Below are positions 9,388 through 19,152 of a stretch of DNA of 40,443 nucleotides, one piece after another. Source of the stretch: Chloroflexota bacterium (lineage in GTDB: Bacteria; Chloroflexota; Anaerolineae; Aggregatilineales; Phototrophicaceae); contig JAPPMO010000098.1 in assembly GCA_028873975.1 (NCBI GenBank), forward strand, positions 1 through 40,443. The letters are read 5' to 3'. The translations under genes were made by a program, and so were the position numbers. A model generated the notes under the pieces. The model was not told where the DNA came from, did not search any database, and saw nothing but the letters and a program-made list of their open reading frames with translations. Every line of letters starts with the position of its first letter. Positions within the stretch are counted from its first letter, which is position 1.

Positions 9388-11310
9388 CTAGGCGGCGATG
9401 GAAAAACGCAGTACTGGAAGTATGCCGGCCGATTCGCCGCTGCGTTCATCAAGGCCTGGGACTTTGGACCCGTTCTCTCGATTGTACAAGATCAACGCAA
9501 GCCGGTAGTCGTCGGGCGGCAGATTTGCCGTGGACAACTCGATCACGCTCCAGGGGACCAAGCCGCTATAGAGGTGATGATCCGTTTGTCGAATGTTTTG
9601 CCAGTCCGAGGTAACGATTTGCAGCGATACATTGTATTGGTTCAGCATTGCGGCGTCCGGGACTTCCCACCAGGTCAAGGCCTGTATTCGCTGGCCGTCA
9701 ATATCGAATTCAACGGCTCGGTCTATTAAACGGATGCCATTCTCATAATCAATGGCCGCGCTTTGATGCTCGCAGCCCATCACGGGGTGGGCATATTTGC
9801 GAATTGACAAGGTCGGTTCATCGACCAACTTCTCACATGGCGCGAGGACTTCACTGACGATTGCCAGTGCTCTAGCGTAGTTGAGCGGGACATCGCTCGG
9901 GTCATGCGCGAGCAGGATATGCGGATGGGCAGCGAGTATGTCGCGCGTGTCTTCGGTAAGACGGTAGCGCTTGAGATTGGCGTGCAAGAAGGCGCCGTCA
10001 ATGCCGAGTTGGGCACCCAGATAGTAGTCGGAGATGCTACCCGCACTGTGGACCTGCCACAAATAGTTCGGATCGTGGGATTCATAGAATCCAACCAAGA
10101 AATCTTGAGATCTTACTTTTTCTTGAAGGCCTGCTACCATTTGCAATAGTGGGGGCCACTCTGAGACTGATGCTTTCGCGCCAGCATAATATGTTGAGAA
10201 GTCTGCAGATTGCCCGAACTGGATACCCGCCACGAACCATATCAGCAGTAGAACACCAGTAGGAGCTTTCCAATGGGGCAGTGAAACCATGCCATATGCG
10301 AATATGATTGACAGCAGAATCCAGACAACAAGGAAGTACCGAATCCTCGTCACAGCGATTAAGGCGAACAGGGAATTCATCAGCAGTAGAAGCCCGGCCA
10401 GTGCCAGCGCTATGGCAATCAGTCGGAGCAAATTACTATCGGTATTTTTCCGCAGCGCATACCCTAAAGCAGTCAGGCTCGGAAACCACATGAGACCACT
10501 AGCGTTAACAGCTAGATGTAAGAAGGCATGTAGAATTTCGGAATTTGAAGCAGCTAAGCCATCGTTTGTAACCAGTCCGACTCCTTGTACAAAGTTTGTT
10601 GCGAATGGGAGTAAGAATAGCACTCCGAAAGCCCAGCTACACACAATCTTTGCCCACCGCCGCCCCTTAGGGGCAAACAGCACGTGAAATACCGCAAGAG
10701 CGGCGATAACAGTTACGGAAACTATGGAAGTCCATACCATAACAACGGCAGACAATTGAAACGCCAACCAGGGAAATTTCTTTACGCGGGCTTCATACGC
10801 AAGCTTCCAGTAGTATGTCAAATGGATGGTGAAAAGAAGCATGAACAATGTGTAGGCTCGCAACTCGTGAAAGTAGAGCAATACAAATGAGTTGCTCGCT
10901 ATAAGAAATGGCGCGACTACGGCTACCCGCCGATCGAAAATGCTAGACGCAAATCTAAATAGGAACGCGATCATGAGTACGCCTGCATAAAGAGACAGCG
11001 ACCGTAGCGCGAATTGAGACCATCCGACTATCCGTGCCCATATATAACCGATCCATGGATATATCGGCACATCTGCTGGGCTGTATTGCTTCATAGTTCC
11101 GAACACGTCATGCAGAGCCAAAGTTTTATCAAAGGCGCCGAAATTGGTAAGAGACGCCAGTTCGTCATTCCAGACTAGATCCGCGTTCAACCCGTGTGCG
11201 CCAACGCCAAAGGCAAATAGCAGGATAAAAATCATTGGCGCAAGAACCCACGGGTAGCTGCGGCTAAGGAATCTAGAGCTTGAATTATCTGTAGGCTTTA
11301 CTGTCATCAT
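9388..11310 (-). CDS. GT-C membrane glycosyltransferase, array member 5
   Basis: This 640-residue paralogue overlaps the stop of member 6 by 4 bases (ATGA), so the two are translationally coupled. ATG at 11307, the next codon, is an alternative start. Motifs are VWNDEL (D49, E50), HELRAY, DYYLGAQLGIDGAFL, HPHILLAHDPSDVPLNYA, C492/C513, ENGI, and the C-terminal module with TWWEV instead of GWEV. With members 6 and 7 it forms a clear subgroup (LAHDP, NYA, RKYAHPVM). The N-terminal half (about 10080-11310) is visibly poorer in G+C than the neighbours, with many A/T-ending codons and more Lys/Asn/Ile, which hints at a different origin or gene conversion. Confidence 0.85.
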   Translation of the reverse strand: MMTVKPTDNSSSRFLSRSYPWVLAPMIFILLFAFGVGAHGLNADLVWNDELASLTNFGAFDKTLALHDVFGTMKQYSPADVPIYPWIGYIWARIVGWSQFALRSLSLYAGVLMIAFLFRFASSIFDRRVAVVAPFLIASNSFVLLYFHELRAYTLFMLLFTIHLTYYWKLAYEARVKKFPWLAFQLSAVVMVWTSIVSVTVIAALAVFHVLFAPKGRRWAKIVCSWAFGVLFLLPFATNFVQGVGLVTNDGLAASNSEILHAFLHLAVNASGLMWFPSLTALGYALRKNTDSNLLRLIAIALALAGLLLLMNSLFALIAVTRIRYFLVVWILLSIIFAYGMVSLPHWKAPTGVLLLIWFVAGIQFGQSADFSTYYAGAKASVSEWPPLLQMVAGLQEKVRSQDFLVGFYESHDPNYLWQVHSAGSISDYYLGAQLGIDGAFLHANLKRYRLTEDTRDILAAHPHILLAHDPSDVPLNYARALAIVSEVLAPCEKLVDEPTLSIRKYAHPVMGCEHQSAAIDYENGIRLIDRAVEFDIDGQRIQALTWWEVPDAAMLNQYNVSLQIVTSDWQNIRQTDHHLYSGLVPWSVIELSTANLPPDDYRLALILYNRENGSKVPGLDERSGESAGILPVLRFSIAA

Positions 11311-13214
11311 GCGGCTACGCTAAATGTAAGCAGCGGCAGTATCTTAGCTGATTCGCCACTTGACGAATCGATACCTATGATTCTCTTGCTCGCCTCACGA
11401 TCATAGAGGGCCAACATCAATCGATACTCGCGCGGTGTCAATTCATCCGTTGGCAATTCGATCACATTCCAAGGGACTATGCTGTCATAGAGATGACGAT
11501 CGATCTGTCTTATATTTTGCCAATCCGCAGTTATGATCTGAAGGGAAATGTTGAGCTCGTCCAATATTTCCGCGTTAGGCACATCCCACCAGGTCAGCGC
11601 TTGAACAATTTCTGCGTCGGCGTCGTAACGCGCGGCGCGGTCGATTAGTCGTATGCCATTGTCGTAATCGATGGGAGCGGGCAGGCGATCGCAGTCCATG
11701 ACAGGATGCCTGTACTTGCGAATAAGCAAGTCCGCTTCATTAACCAACGATGTACACGGTATATAAGCTTCTTCAATGATCGCAAGCGTTCCCGCATAGT
11801 TAAGCGGGACATCGCTCGGGTCATGCGCGAGCAGAACGTGAGGATGGGATTTCATGATGTCGCGCAGATCTTGCTCGAGGCGATAACGTTTCTTGCTTGA
11901 ATGGAGGAACGTGCCGTCTATGCCCAACTGTGTCCCCAGATAATAGTCAGACGTGCTGTGCGAGCTATTATAGGAAACGCGGCTGACGCGATCGTTCTCG
12001 GAAAACCCGATTAGATAGTCCAAAACTTGCGTCTTGCCACTCAAGGCATAAACGTAGTCCTGAAGAGGCGGATATTGTCTGTCGCGCGCCATCAATCCCG
12101 CATAGCTGATCACTTCGCCCGACTGAAGAAACTGATAGCCGGCTATGGTCCATAGAACCGTGAATAGGACAGCCGCTGGTTTCCAGTGACGAATAGACGT
12201 AAGACCAAAAGCCATGAGAATAGCAATAAGAAACCATGCGACCAAGAAGTAACGCAATCTTGTCAAAGTTATGATCCCAAAGCGCCAGTTGAGAGCCAGG
12301 ATTAAACCGACCATTATCAGAGCGATGAAGGCCAGGCGGGGGACTGCTGGATCGCGCTTCTGCCATAGCGCCGCCGCGCCAATGAAAAGAATTGGCAGCC
12401 AAAGGAAACTTGCGCCATTGACCAGCAGATAAAGGAACAATTCCAATACATCGGACGTCCTCAGTGGGTTGGCGGTAACTCCCTGATTAAACTGTAGGCC
12501 GGCGATGACATAGGGAGCATAGGGCGCAAAGAGCGCCGCGCCCAAGCACCATCCCAAAACGATCTTTAACCAACGACGAGATTTAGCGACAAAAAGGACA
12601 TGATACGAGCCCAAGCCCGCAAAAAGGATTGTCGCGAAGTTGTGCGTGTAGAAAAGCAGCGCCGCCGATGCAACGAACAGACACCAGGCGGAGCGCGTGG
12701 CGCGATGATCGTGGGCCAGTCTCCAGTACAGCCAAGTGTGCAATATGCCAAGCGACATGAGCATGGTGTACATGCGAATATCATGAAAATAAAGAACTAC
12801 GAAGCTGTTCGTAGTCATGAGCAGAGCGGCGAATAACGCGGTACGCTTGTTGAAAACATCGTGAGCAAAGCGATACAGCCCGGCGACGAATATCACAGCC
12901 CAAAGAAGAGAGGGGCTGCGAAGCGCAAACTGCGACCAGCCCGCGACCTGAGCCCAGTAAGCGCCCAGGATAAAATAAAGGGGGGCTTGATCCGGACTAT
13001 ATTCCTGAACGGACTCGATCACCTGCGTCGGCGAATATGGCGGATCAAAGGCTCCCATAAATGTGACCGATGCCAACTCGTCCGCCCATATCGGATCCAG
13101 ATTCAATCCGTGAGCGCCCTGCGCGAATGTCAGCAGCAATATGATCGTCATAGCGGCAATTGCTAGGAGACGATTGATTTGGATCGTGGTTTCAGAAGTG
13201 TCCGCAGGTGTCAT
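11307..13214 (-). CDS. GT-C membrane glycosyltransferase, array member 6
   Basis: The 635-residue product carries PIWADEL (D45, E46) after the first helix, HDIRMY in the second signature, and about a dozen hydrophobic segments up to roughly residue 355. The exoplasmic part has DYYLGTQLGIDGTFL, HPHVLLAHDPSDVPLNYA, C487/C508, DNGI, and the C-terminal beta module (TWWDV, LNISLQ, REYRLMLALYDREAS). The segment LAHDPSDVPLNYA is identical to that of member 5, so these two are close relatives. Sixty-three bases separate it from member 7. The role is inferred as transfer of a polyprenyl-linked sugar outside the cell membrane; the acceptor is unknown. Confidence 0.86.
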   Translation of the reverse strand: MTPADTSETTIQINRLLAIAAMTIILLLTFAQGAHGLNLDPIWADELASVTFMGAFDPPYSPTQVIESVQEYSPDQAPLYFILGAYWAQVAGWSQFALRSPSLLWAVIFVAGLYRFAHDVFNKRTALFAALLMTTNSFVVLYFHDIRMYTMLMSLGILHTWLYWRLAHDHRATRSAWCLFVASAALLFYTHNFATILFAGLGSYHVLFVAKSRRWLKIVLGWCLGAALFAPYAPYVIAGLQFNQGVTANPLRTSDVLELFLYLLVNGASFLWLPILFIGAAALWQKRDPAVPRLAFIALIMVGLILALNWRFGIITLTRLRYFLVAWFLIAILMAFGLTSIRHWKPAAVLFTVLWTIAGYQFLQSGEVISYAGLMARDRQYPPLQDYVYALSGKTQVLDYLIGFSENDRVSRVSYNSSHSTSDYYLGTQLGIDGTFLHSSKKRYRLEQDLRDIMKSHPHVLLAHDPSDVPLNYAGTLAIIEEAYIPCTSLVNEADLLIRKYRHPVMDCDRLPAPIDYDNGIRLIDRAARYDADAEIVQALTWWDVPNAEILDELNISLQIITADWQNIRQIDRHLYDSIVPWNVIELPTDELTPREYRLMLALYDREASKRIIGIDSSSGESAKILPLLTFSVAA

Positions 13215-13277
13215 CTGTCTATAGTTTCAGGATGAATGCGCTAAGCGCGGGACGTCACAAGAACATGAGAACGCGAA

Positions 13278-15173
13278 TCAATTGGAGTCTTCCAGTCGCT
13301 TGGTGAATCCCAACAATGGAAGTATAGCGCCGAACTCGTCAGTTGATTGATCCACTCCGACAACTTTCGCCCCCGAATCACGTCTGTACAAGATCAACAC
13401 CAGCGCGTAATCATCGGCGGGCAACTTTTCCGTCGACAAATCGATCACAGACCATGGCGCGACATTGTCATAAAGGTGACGATCGGTTTGTCGGACATTC
13501 TTCCCTTCCGATGAGATGATTTGCAAGGAAATGTTGTATTCGTCCAGCATGGCTGCATCCGGCACATCCCACCAGATAAGCGCTTCTATTCGCTCCGCGT
13601 CAGGATCGAAGCGCAGCGCTCGGTCGACAACGCGGAGGCCATTGTCGTATTCAATCGGGGCGGCTTCATGCTCGCATCCCATGACTGCATGCGCGTATCT
13701 GCGAATCAATAGCGTCGGCTCGTCCACTAGCAGGTCGCAGGTCGCGAATACATCCTGGACAGTTGCTAACGTTCTGGCGTAGTTCAGCGGCACATTGTTG
13801 GGGTCGTGGGCGAGCAAGACAAGAGGGCGCGCTTTAAGAATGGAGCGGACGTCTTCCTCCAGACGATAGCGCTTCAGGTTCGTGTGCAGAAATACGCCGT
13901 CGATGCCAAGCTGGGCTTCAAAGTAGTAGTCAGAGATCCCCCAGTCGAAGTTGCTTCTATTTTCGTTCACTTCAAGCGAGCCGGCAAAGCCCAAGACGAA
14001 GTCATTCGCGCGAACCTTTTCCCGAAGAAAGACCGCGTAATCGTGTAAGGGAGGGAATTGCCAGGTTCTTTTGCCTACTGTCGCGTATTCTTGAATGCGC
14101 CCTGATTGCCCGAAATGGATGCCCGCCACAGCCCAAAGCGCGGCGATTATGATCAATATGCCATTTGAATTTGTGAGCGCCGCAAGACTATAGGCAATGA
14201 GAAGGATGCAGGGGACCCAAAGCACCAGAAAGTAGCGCATGCGGTTTAAGGCAATCAGATCAAGTATCCAACTTGCCAGAATCAAGATTGCGACAAGAAT
14301 GATCGATAACAACAGGAGTCGCAAGATAAGGGACTGTTTCTTGCGCCGCATCTGGTAGGCAAGGTTGAAGGCCAATGGGATCAGAAGCACTCCCAGACCG
14401 TTCGCGAGCAAAGCAACCAGAGGCTCGACCAATTGGGTTGCCGACGTTGCGTTTTTGGTCGCGCCCCAAGTCATTGCAGACGACAACATGGTATTCAGGT
14501 ATGGCAAAAACAGCCCGGATCCAGCAAGCCAAGCCAAGAGCAAAGCGCCCGTTCTATTGGACCATCGTTCGACCAGCAGGTGGCTCGCAGCCAGAGCCGC
14601 CAGCATGAATAGCCCGAGCACATGCGTATACAGCATGGCTGCGGATGATAATGCAAAAGCCATGTACAAGAATAAAGATTGACGGCATGCGCGAAGAATA
14701 CGCCAATAAAGCCACAGGTGCATGACGATGAGAAGCAGCAGCAAGGTGTAGCCGCGCAGCTCATGAAAATAGAAGACGACGAAAGCGTTGTTCGCCATCA
14801 AAAAGGTCGCAACCAGCGCTGTGCGTTTGTCGACGGCGTCACGGGCATATCGATAAAACCATGCCAGCATCGCAAGGCCAGCCAGCAAAGAAAGATAGCG
14901 TAAAGCCAGTTGAGACCAGCCTGCTAATCGAGACCAGCCTGCGCCCAGCAGATAAAACAGAGGCACATGGTCGGGGGCGTTTTCGCGAATGGATTGCAGG
15001 ACCTGTTGAGGCGAATGCGGAGGATTAAATGCCCCCATGTGAGCCACTGAAGACAACTCATCCCCCCAGATGGGGTCGGCATTCAAACCCATTCCCCCGA
15101 TAGCGGATGCCAAGAGCAGAATCAGCGTCATGGCGAAGAGATCTTTGATCTCATTGATCCGCATTGAACTCAT
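13278..15173 (-). CDS. GT-C membrane glycosyltransferase, array member 7
   Basis: This is the first gene of the array in transcription order (631 residues). The start could be ATG 15173 or ATG 15164, three codons later. The N-terminal tail is the shortest of the seven. Motifs are PIWGDEL (D38, E39), HELRGY, DYYFEAQLGIDGVFL, LAHDPNNVPLNYA, C479/C500, DNGL and the WWDV form of the C-terminal module, followed by LPADDYALVLILYRRDSG. The C-terminus ends in a charged tail (KRLEDSN) absent from the others. A 59-base gap separates it from the upstream acetyltransferase gene. That gap contains TTGACG on the minus strand but no good -10 box, so the array promoter is not settled. Confidence 0.86.
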   Translation of the reverse strand: MSSMRINEIKDLFAMTLILLLASAIGGMGLNADPIWGDELSSVAHMGAFNPPHSPQQVLQSIRENAPDHVPLFYLLGAGWSRLAGWSQLALRYLSLLAGLAMLAWFYRYARDAVDKRTALVATFLMANNAFVVFYFHELRGYTLLLLLIVMHLWLYWRILRACRQSLFLYMAFALSSAAMLYTHVLGLFMLAALAASHLLVERWSNRTGALLLAWLAGSGLFLPYLNTMLSSAMTWGATKNATSATQLVEPLVALLANGLGVLLIPLAFNLAYQMRRKKQSLILRLLLLSIILVAILILASWILDLIALNRMRYFLVLWVPCILLIAYSLAALTNSNGILIIIAALWAVAGIHFGQSGRIQEYATVGKRTWQFPPLHDYAVFLREKVRANDFVLGFAGSLEVNENRSNFDWGISDYYFEAQLGIDGVFLHTNLKRYRLEEDVRSILKARPLVLLAHDPNNVPLNYARTLATVQDVFATCDLLVDEPTLLIRRYAHAVMGCEHEAAPIEYDNGLRVVDRALRFDPDAERIEALIWWDVPDAAMLDEYNISLQIISSEGKNVRQTDRHLYDNVAPWSVIDLSTEKLPADDYALVLILYRRDSGAKVVGVDQSTDEFGAILPLLGFTKRLEDSN

Positions 15174-15232
15174 CCGATGCTGCGTAAGAAAACCATGGGC
15201 AAATCAACAAAGCGACATTCGCCGTCAAAAAT

Positions 15233-15847
15233 CTAAGATTCAAAATGGCGGCGCTGGAAATCGGAGCGTTCGGCGCCCGCATGTCCCCGATACTCCGGTT
15301 CCAAAAGGCCAAATTGCCACATGCCATGATAGGCGCCGCGGGAATAGACGCGCTCGCGCCAAAAGCCTTCCAAGACAAAACCCAGCTTGCGCAACAAGGC
15401 AGCCGATGCGACGTTGCCTTCGGTCACATCAGCTTCGACGCGATGAACATGCAGGCAATCAAAACAGAAGCGCAAAACTGCGGCAACCGCCTCGGTCATG
15501 ATTCCTCTGCGCCAGTAAGCGTTATGCAACTCGTAGCCGATTTCCAGCCGTCTGTGATGCGCTTCGTACAAATGGAAACCGCATGAGCCTATCATGCGAT
15601 CCTTCGGTTTGAGCGTGATCGCCCAGCGAATGCCCGTCTTGCGATTGAAAATGCGCTCCGCCCATTCCATGATAGACCATACTGCCGAATCATCGGGGCT
15701 CCCTTCAAATTCAAGCAGGTATTGCCTCACCTTGGCGCACTGCCAGATCTCCGCCCAGGCAGCCAGGTCGCTGGGGAGGATGCGCCGCAAGCGTAGCCGC
15801 CCGGTCTCCAGTACTGGCGTCTCTTCAAAGTCGAAAGTCAAAGTCAT
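15233..15847 (-). CDS. GNAT acetyltransferase, RimJ/RimL type
   Basis: The 204-residue protein has the layout of RimJ/RimL-like N-acetyltransferases. An N-terminal ETGRLRLRRI strand leads into the fold. IGYELHNAYWRRGIMTEA contains the acetyl-CoA pyrophosphate-binding R-R-G-x-M turn, and a late NVASAALLRKLGFVLEG segment is typical of the group. The family acetylates protein N-termini or small amines with acetyl-CoA; the substrate here is unknown. The ATG at 15847 is preceded by GGCGGAG, a close but usable ribosome site. It lies between the HdrD-like gene (72 bases upstream) and the glycosyltransferase array on the same strand. The last 20 residues (RRHFES end) look poorly conserved. Confidence 0.82.
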   Translation of the reverse strand: MTLTFDFEETPVLETGRLRLRRILPSDLAAWAEIWQCAKVRQYLLEFEGSPDDSAVWSIMEWAERIFNRKTGIRWAITLKPKDRMIGSCGFHLYEAHHRRLEIGYELHNAYWRRGIMTEAVAAVLRFCFDCLHVHRVEADVTEGNVASAALLRKLGFVLEGFWRERVYSRGAYHGMWQFGLLEPEYRGHAGAERSDFQRRHFES

Positions 15848-15919
15848 GCTCTCCGCCAGCCGACGAGCTCTTGATCGATCGGTTCACAAAGCGCTTTGCT
15901 GTGGCTTCGCAAGCGAATG

Positions 15920-17941
15920 TCATAATCTGTCGGCGACGATCTCAGCGATATCCACCACGCCGGTTGCCCCGCCAAGTTCCTTGCCGGCGTCCTCAAACAT
16001 GCGCATGCAAAAGGGACAAGCGACTGCGATAGCCTCCGCGCCTGTCGCTTTGGCTTCTTGAATGCGCTCGACACTGACTTTCTTTTCGCCGGGTTCTTCT
16101 TCCTTCCAGAATTGCGCGCCGCCCGCGCCGCAACAAAATGAGTTTCTGCGATTGCGCGGCATTTCTATGACGTCAACCGCCATCGCTCCCAAAGCATCGC
16201 GCGGCGGGTCGAAAACACCATTGTGACGGCCCAGATAACAGGGATCGTGAAAGGTGACGTTGCTCCAGCGCGAGGCTTTAGCCGCAACCGGCAATTTGCC
16301 CGAAGCGATCAGTTCGTCAATCAACTCGCTATGATGAATGACCTCGAACGATCCGCCAAACTGCTGGTATTCCTTGCCGATATTGTGCAAACAATGAGGG
16401 CAGGTGACCACAATCTTCTTGGGGGACAAGTCATTTAGCGTGGCGACATTGGCGCTCGCCAATTCATAATACAAGTATTCATTGCCGGCGCGGCGCGCGA
16501 CGTCCGCCGTGCAGCGCTCTTGCTCGCCAAGGATTGCGAAGTTGAGGCCGGCGGCTTGCAAGATTTTCACCAGGGCCCGAGCCGTTTGCTGGGCTCTGGG
16601 GTCATAGCTGACCGCGCAACCCGTCCAATACAAGATTTCAAAGCCAGGGTTTTCTGCTGCCGTTGGAACCGGAAACTCCAGTTCCTGCGCCCAGCCAAGA
16701 CGAGACTCGGCTATTTGCCAGGGATTCCCCTGCCGTTCCATACCGTTGAAGGCGCCCAGCAACTCGTTGGGGAACTCGCTGCGCATGAGCGCGGCGTCGC
16801 GCCGGATGTCCATTATGTCGAACATCGGCTCGTTGCCCACCGGGCAAATGTCGACGCAAGCGCCACAAGCTGTACAAGCCCAAAGCGCTGAATCACTCAA
16901 GAGCGAGCCGCCCAAAGTCCAGTCGGATTCTTCGCCGTTTGCCAGCGACTCCCAATTGTCCTTGATATGGAAACGTTTATTGACTTCGAGCGCGGCCGGC
17001 GACAGTTCTTTGCCGGTCGCATAAGCCGGGCAAACGTCTTGGCATCGATTGCACATGATACAGGCGAAACCATCGAGGATATGCGTCTGATGAAGGTCTT
17101 GCAGCCGGGCAGCGCCAAATTGTTCGACCGCGTCATCCTCAAAGTCAAGTGGTTCCAACTCTCCAAGTGACCTGCGCTCGGGTCGAGTCAAGAAATTAAG
17201 CGGCGCCATGAAAAGATGCGCATGTTTTGTAGAGGGAAAATATGGCAAGAATACCAGAATGCCGCCCAATGCGATCCACCACCAGAGGCGCCGCAACGTT
17301 ATTAGCGAGTCGACATTCAGATATTGCCAAAGTGGCGCAACCGCCGAAGCAAAAGGCATGAACGGATCGTGACCGTGTTGCGCCACTGCGATGGATTCCC
17401 CAAGAAAACGCGCGCCGACGTGCAGCAGGATGAAAGCCGCGACAATCAGTGAATCGCGACTTATCGCGCCGTCTCGCACCTTGGGATGAAGCAGGATATT
17501 GTCATTGAACTGTAGCGCGCGCCCCCCCGGCAGATAGTACCGGCGGACGATGAAATAGCAGATTCCCAGCAGCGTCACAACGCTCAAGACGTCCCCTAGC
17601 AAACGAAACAGGTCAAACCATGCTCCCCAAGCCGATAACGTCAACTCAAAGCCCGGCACGAAGCCAATCGCCAAGTCCACAACGTTGACAAGAAAGTAGT
17701 AGCTAAAGCCTATGACGATGCCCCAATGAAAGAGGCCCGTGACTCGGCGAGTCCGTAGCGTCGTCCTCTGAAACAGGTAAATCGCCAGCGCCCGCAGCGT
17801 CCGCCGCCACAGTCCGTCAAGTTGCAGCTGACCCCGCCCACGTTGAATGATGCTGAGCATTTCAGCGAATCCGGAGTATGCCGCGCCAATGGAGAATGCC
17901 GCCAGGAGGACAAAAAGCAGTTTCTCAACGTCCGTCAACAT
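15920..17941 (-). CDS. Membrane-anchored HdrD/GlpC-like iron-sulfur oxidoreductase
   Basis: This 673-residue protein combines about six N-terminal membrane segments (residues 5-240, NarI/HdrE-like region) with two 4Fe-4S motifs and two CCG domains. The first cluster, near residue 294, is C-x2-C-x2-C-x3-CP. The second, near 354, is CTACGACVDICP. The second CCG domain is complete (HDPCYLGR, CCGAGG, CPFC). The first has a single Cys (ERCTAD) where the motif usually has two, followed by CPHC. Such proteins pass electrons between a quinone or membrane pool and a soluble partner, as in heterodisulfide reductase or glycolate/glycerol-phosphate oxidase systems. No flavoprotein partner lies beside it, so the substrate is open. 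ATG 17941 is preferred over TTG 17947 and follows CGGAAA. Confidence 0.85.
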   Translation of the reverse strand: MLTDVEKLLFVLLAAFSIGAAYSGFAEMLSIIQRGRGQLQLDGLWRRTLRALAIYLFQRTTLRTRRVTGLFHWGIVIGFSYYFLVNVVDLAIGFVPGFELTLSAWGAWFDLFRLLGDVLSVVTLLGICYFIVRRYYLPGGRALQFNDNILLHPKVRDGAISRDSLIVAAFILLHVGARFLGESIAVAQHGHDPFMPFASAVAPLWQYLNVDSLITLRRLWWWIALGGILVFLPYFPSTKHAHLFMAPLNFLTRPERRSLGELEPLDFEDDAVEQFGAARLQDLHQTHILDGFACIMCNRCQDVCPAYATGKELSPAALEVNKRFHIKDNWESLANGEESDWTLGGSLLSDSALWACTACGACVDICPVGNEPMFDIMDIRRDAALMRSEFPNELLGAFNGMERQGNPWQIAESRLGWAQELEFPVPTAAENPGFEILYWTGCAVSYDPRAQQTARALVKILQAAGLNFAILGEQERCTADVARRAGNEYLYYELASANVATLNDLSPKKIVVTCPHCLHNIGKEYQQFGGSFEVIHHSELIDELIASGKLPVAAKASRWSNVTFHDPCYLGRHNGVFDPPRDALGAMAVDVIEMPRNRRNSFCCGAGGAQFWKEEEPGEKKVSVERIQEAKATGAEAIAVACPFCMRMFEDAGKELGGATGVVDIAEIVADRL

Positions 17942-18036
17942 GCGCAAGTTTCCGTTTCAGCAATGATATGAGCCCCCGCGCCAGCAAGGACCGAATTCAG
18001 TTTACCATTGCTAGTATCTTTCACCAAGCAATGGAG

Positions 18037-18334
18037 GGGCGAGTACAGAGCAATCGCATTAAATTGTTTTTTCACCACCGAGGGGCGCGTAGACACTGCC
18101 CTTCGACACCGAGATCACCGAGTTTAGGGTCCTTTGTCCGCTTTCCCTCTAATTCCGTCACCTGAATACGGCGAGGTCGCCAGCGGAACTTCATTTGTAG
18201 CTGAAAAGCAAGCCTGAAACATAAGATGAGCTATGTTCCGTTGCTTTTCTCGGTGTCCTCGGTGGTTAAATTTGAGCCTGCTTTGGCTAAGTTGCAGCGA
18301 TGTTTATTCTGATGCGATTGCCCTGGGGCAAGTA
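18037..18334 (+). mobile_element. MITE-like element E1 with 9-base target duplication
   Basis: The element spans 18046-18325. Its ends are CAGAGCAATCGCATT and, in inverted orientation, GATGCGATTGCCCTG. GGGCGAGTA (18037-18045) and GGGCAAGTA (18326-18334) flank it, matching at 8 of 9 positions, as expected of a target-site duplication. Inside, ACCACCGAG repeats near 18074 and CTCGGTGTCCTCGGTGGT near 18249 form long inverted arms. The centre (from ATTCCGTCACCTGAATACGG on) is nearly identical to E2. It encodes nothing and fills the gap between the divergent HdrD-like and DinB-like genes. Confidence 0.85.
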
Positions 18335-18402
18335 AGTTTGATAACGTTAAGATCATCCGTAATGTGAAGGGGCTGCGGCACAACTATCACGGGAGTATGC
18401 AA

Positions 18403-18996
18403 ATGATAGATTTTGCACCGATGCAAAACGGCGAAATAACCTACCTGGACTACGCGGAGCGCGAAAATATCGACGCAGCGGCGCTGCGCGAATTTAGCGA
18501 CAAAAGTATTGACTTCTTGCTCTCGCTGCTGGACGGATTGACCGATGCGGATATCGTAAACAGTCCCAAAGATCCGAAAGCAGATGATCCCTATGCGGTA
18601 GATGGCGAAGAGAGAATCGGCTGGACTTTCGGACATCTGATCGCTCACGTCACCGCCAGCACCGAAGAAGCGGCCGCCTTCAGTTCCCTGCTTGCTCGGG
18701 GCGTGGCCGCTTCCGAACGGCCCCGGTACGAGACGCCCTGGCGGGATATGACAACGGTCGCCAAAGTCCGTCAGCGGCTCGAGGAAAGCCGGCGCATGCG
18801 CAATGCCTACCTCGAGACCTGGCCAGATCGACCGTTTCTTGATGTGCATCGCGTCGTTTCAGAGCGATTTGCCGCGCGATTTGGCAACATGAATGCGCCA
18901 GCCGCCTTCCTTTTTGGACTGTCGCACGAGGTCGGTCACTATGATCAAATCGAAGAAGTCAAGCGGCAGGCTCTAGCCGCAAGGTCCATGGCCTAG
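18403..18996 (+). CDS. DinB-family putative metal-dependent protein
   Basis: The 197-residue protein fits the DinB/YfiT four-helix fold, in which three histidines bind a divalent metal. Visible candidates are FGHLIAHV (two His) and SHEVGHYDQI near the C-terminus. DinB proteins include thiol-dependent S-transferases and many of unknown role, so no reaction is assigned. The ATG at 18403 is chosen because GGGAG lies 7 bases upstream; ATG 18397 and GTG 18364 would add 2 or 13 residues. It is a single gene, preceded by mobile element E1 and followed by a strong hairpin terminator before hisS. Confidence 0.75.
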   Translation: MIDFAPMQNGEITYLDYAERENIDAAALREFSDKSIDFLLSLLDGLTDADIVNSPKDPKADDPYAVDGEERIGWTFGHLIAHVTASTEEAAAFSSLLARGVAASERPRYETPWRDMTTVAKVRQRLEESRRMRNAYLETWPDRPFLDVHRVVSERFAARFGNMNAPAAFLFGLSHEVGHYDQIEEVKRQALAARSMA

Positions 18997-19031
18997 AAAG
19001 TCCAAATTGCCGAGTGTACGAGGCAAGCGTC

Positions 19032-19061
19032 AAAGGGGCGGACTATTGAGTCGCCCCTTTT
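19032..19061 (+). terminator. Rho-independent terminator after the DinB-like gene
   Basis: AAAGGGGCG pairs with CGCCCCTTT, extended by ACT/AGT across a one-base bulge, with an ATTG loop and a short T run. It lies 35 bases after the stop at 18996 and separates this gene from hisS. Confidence 0.75.
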
Positions 19062-19152
19062 CGCATTCGCCCAACAGCTTTATCCTTCCCAAGCACAAGC
19101 CAAGTCCGACGTTTTTTGCTGCGTTCTTCGATTCGCAACAAGAGGACCGTCA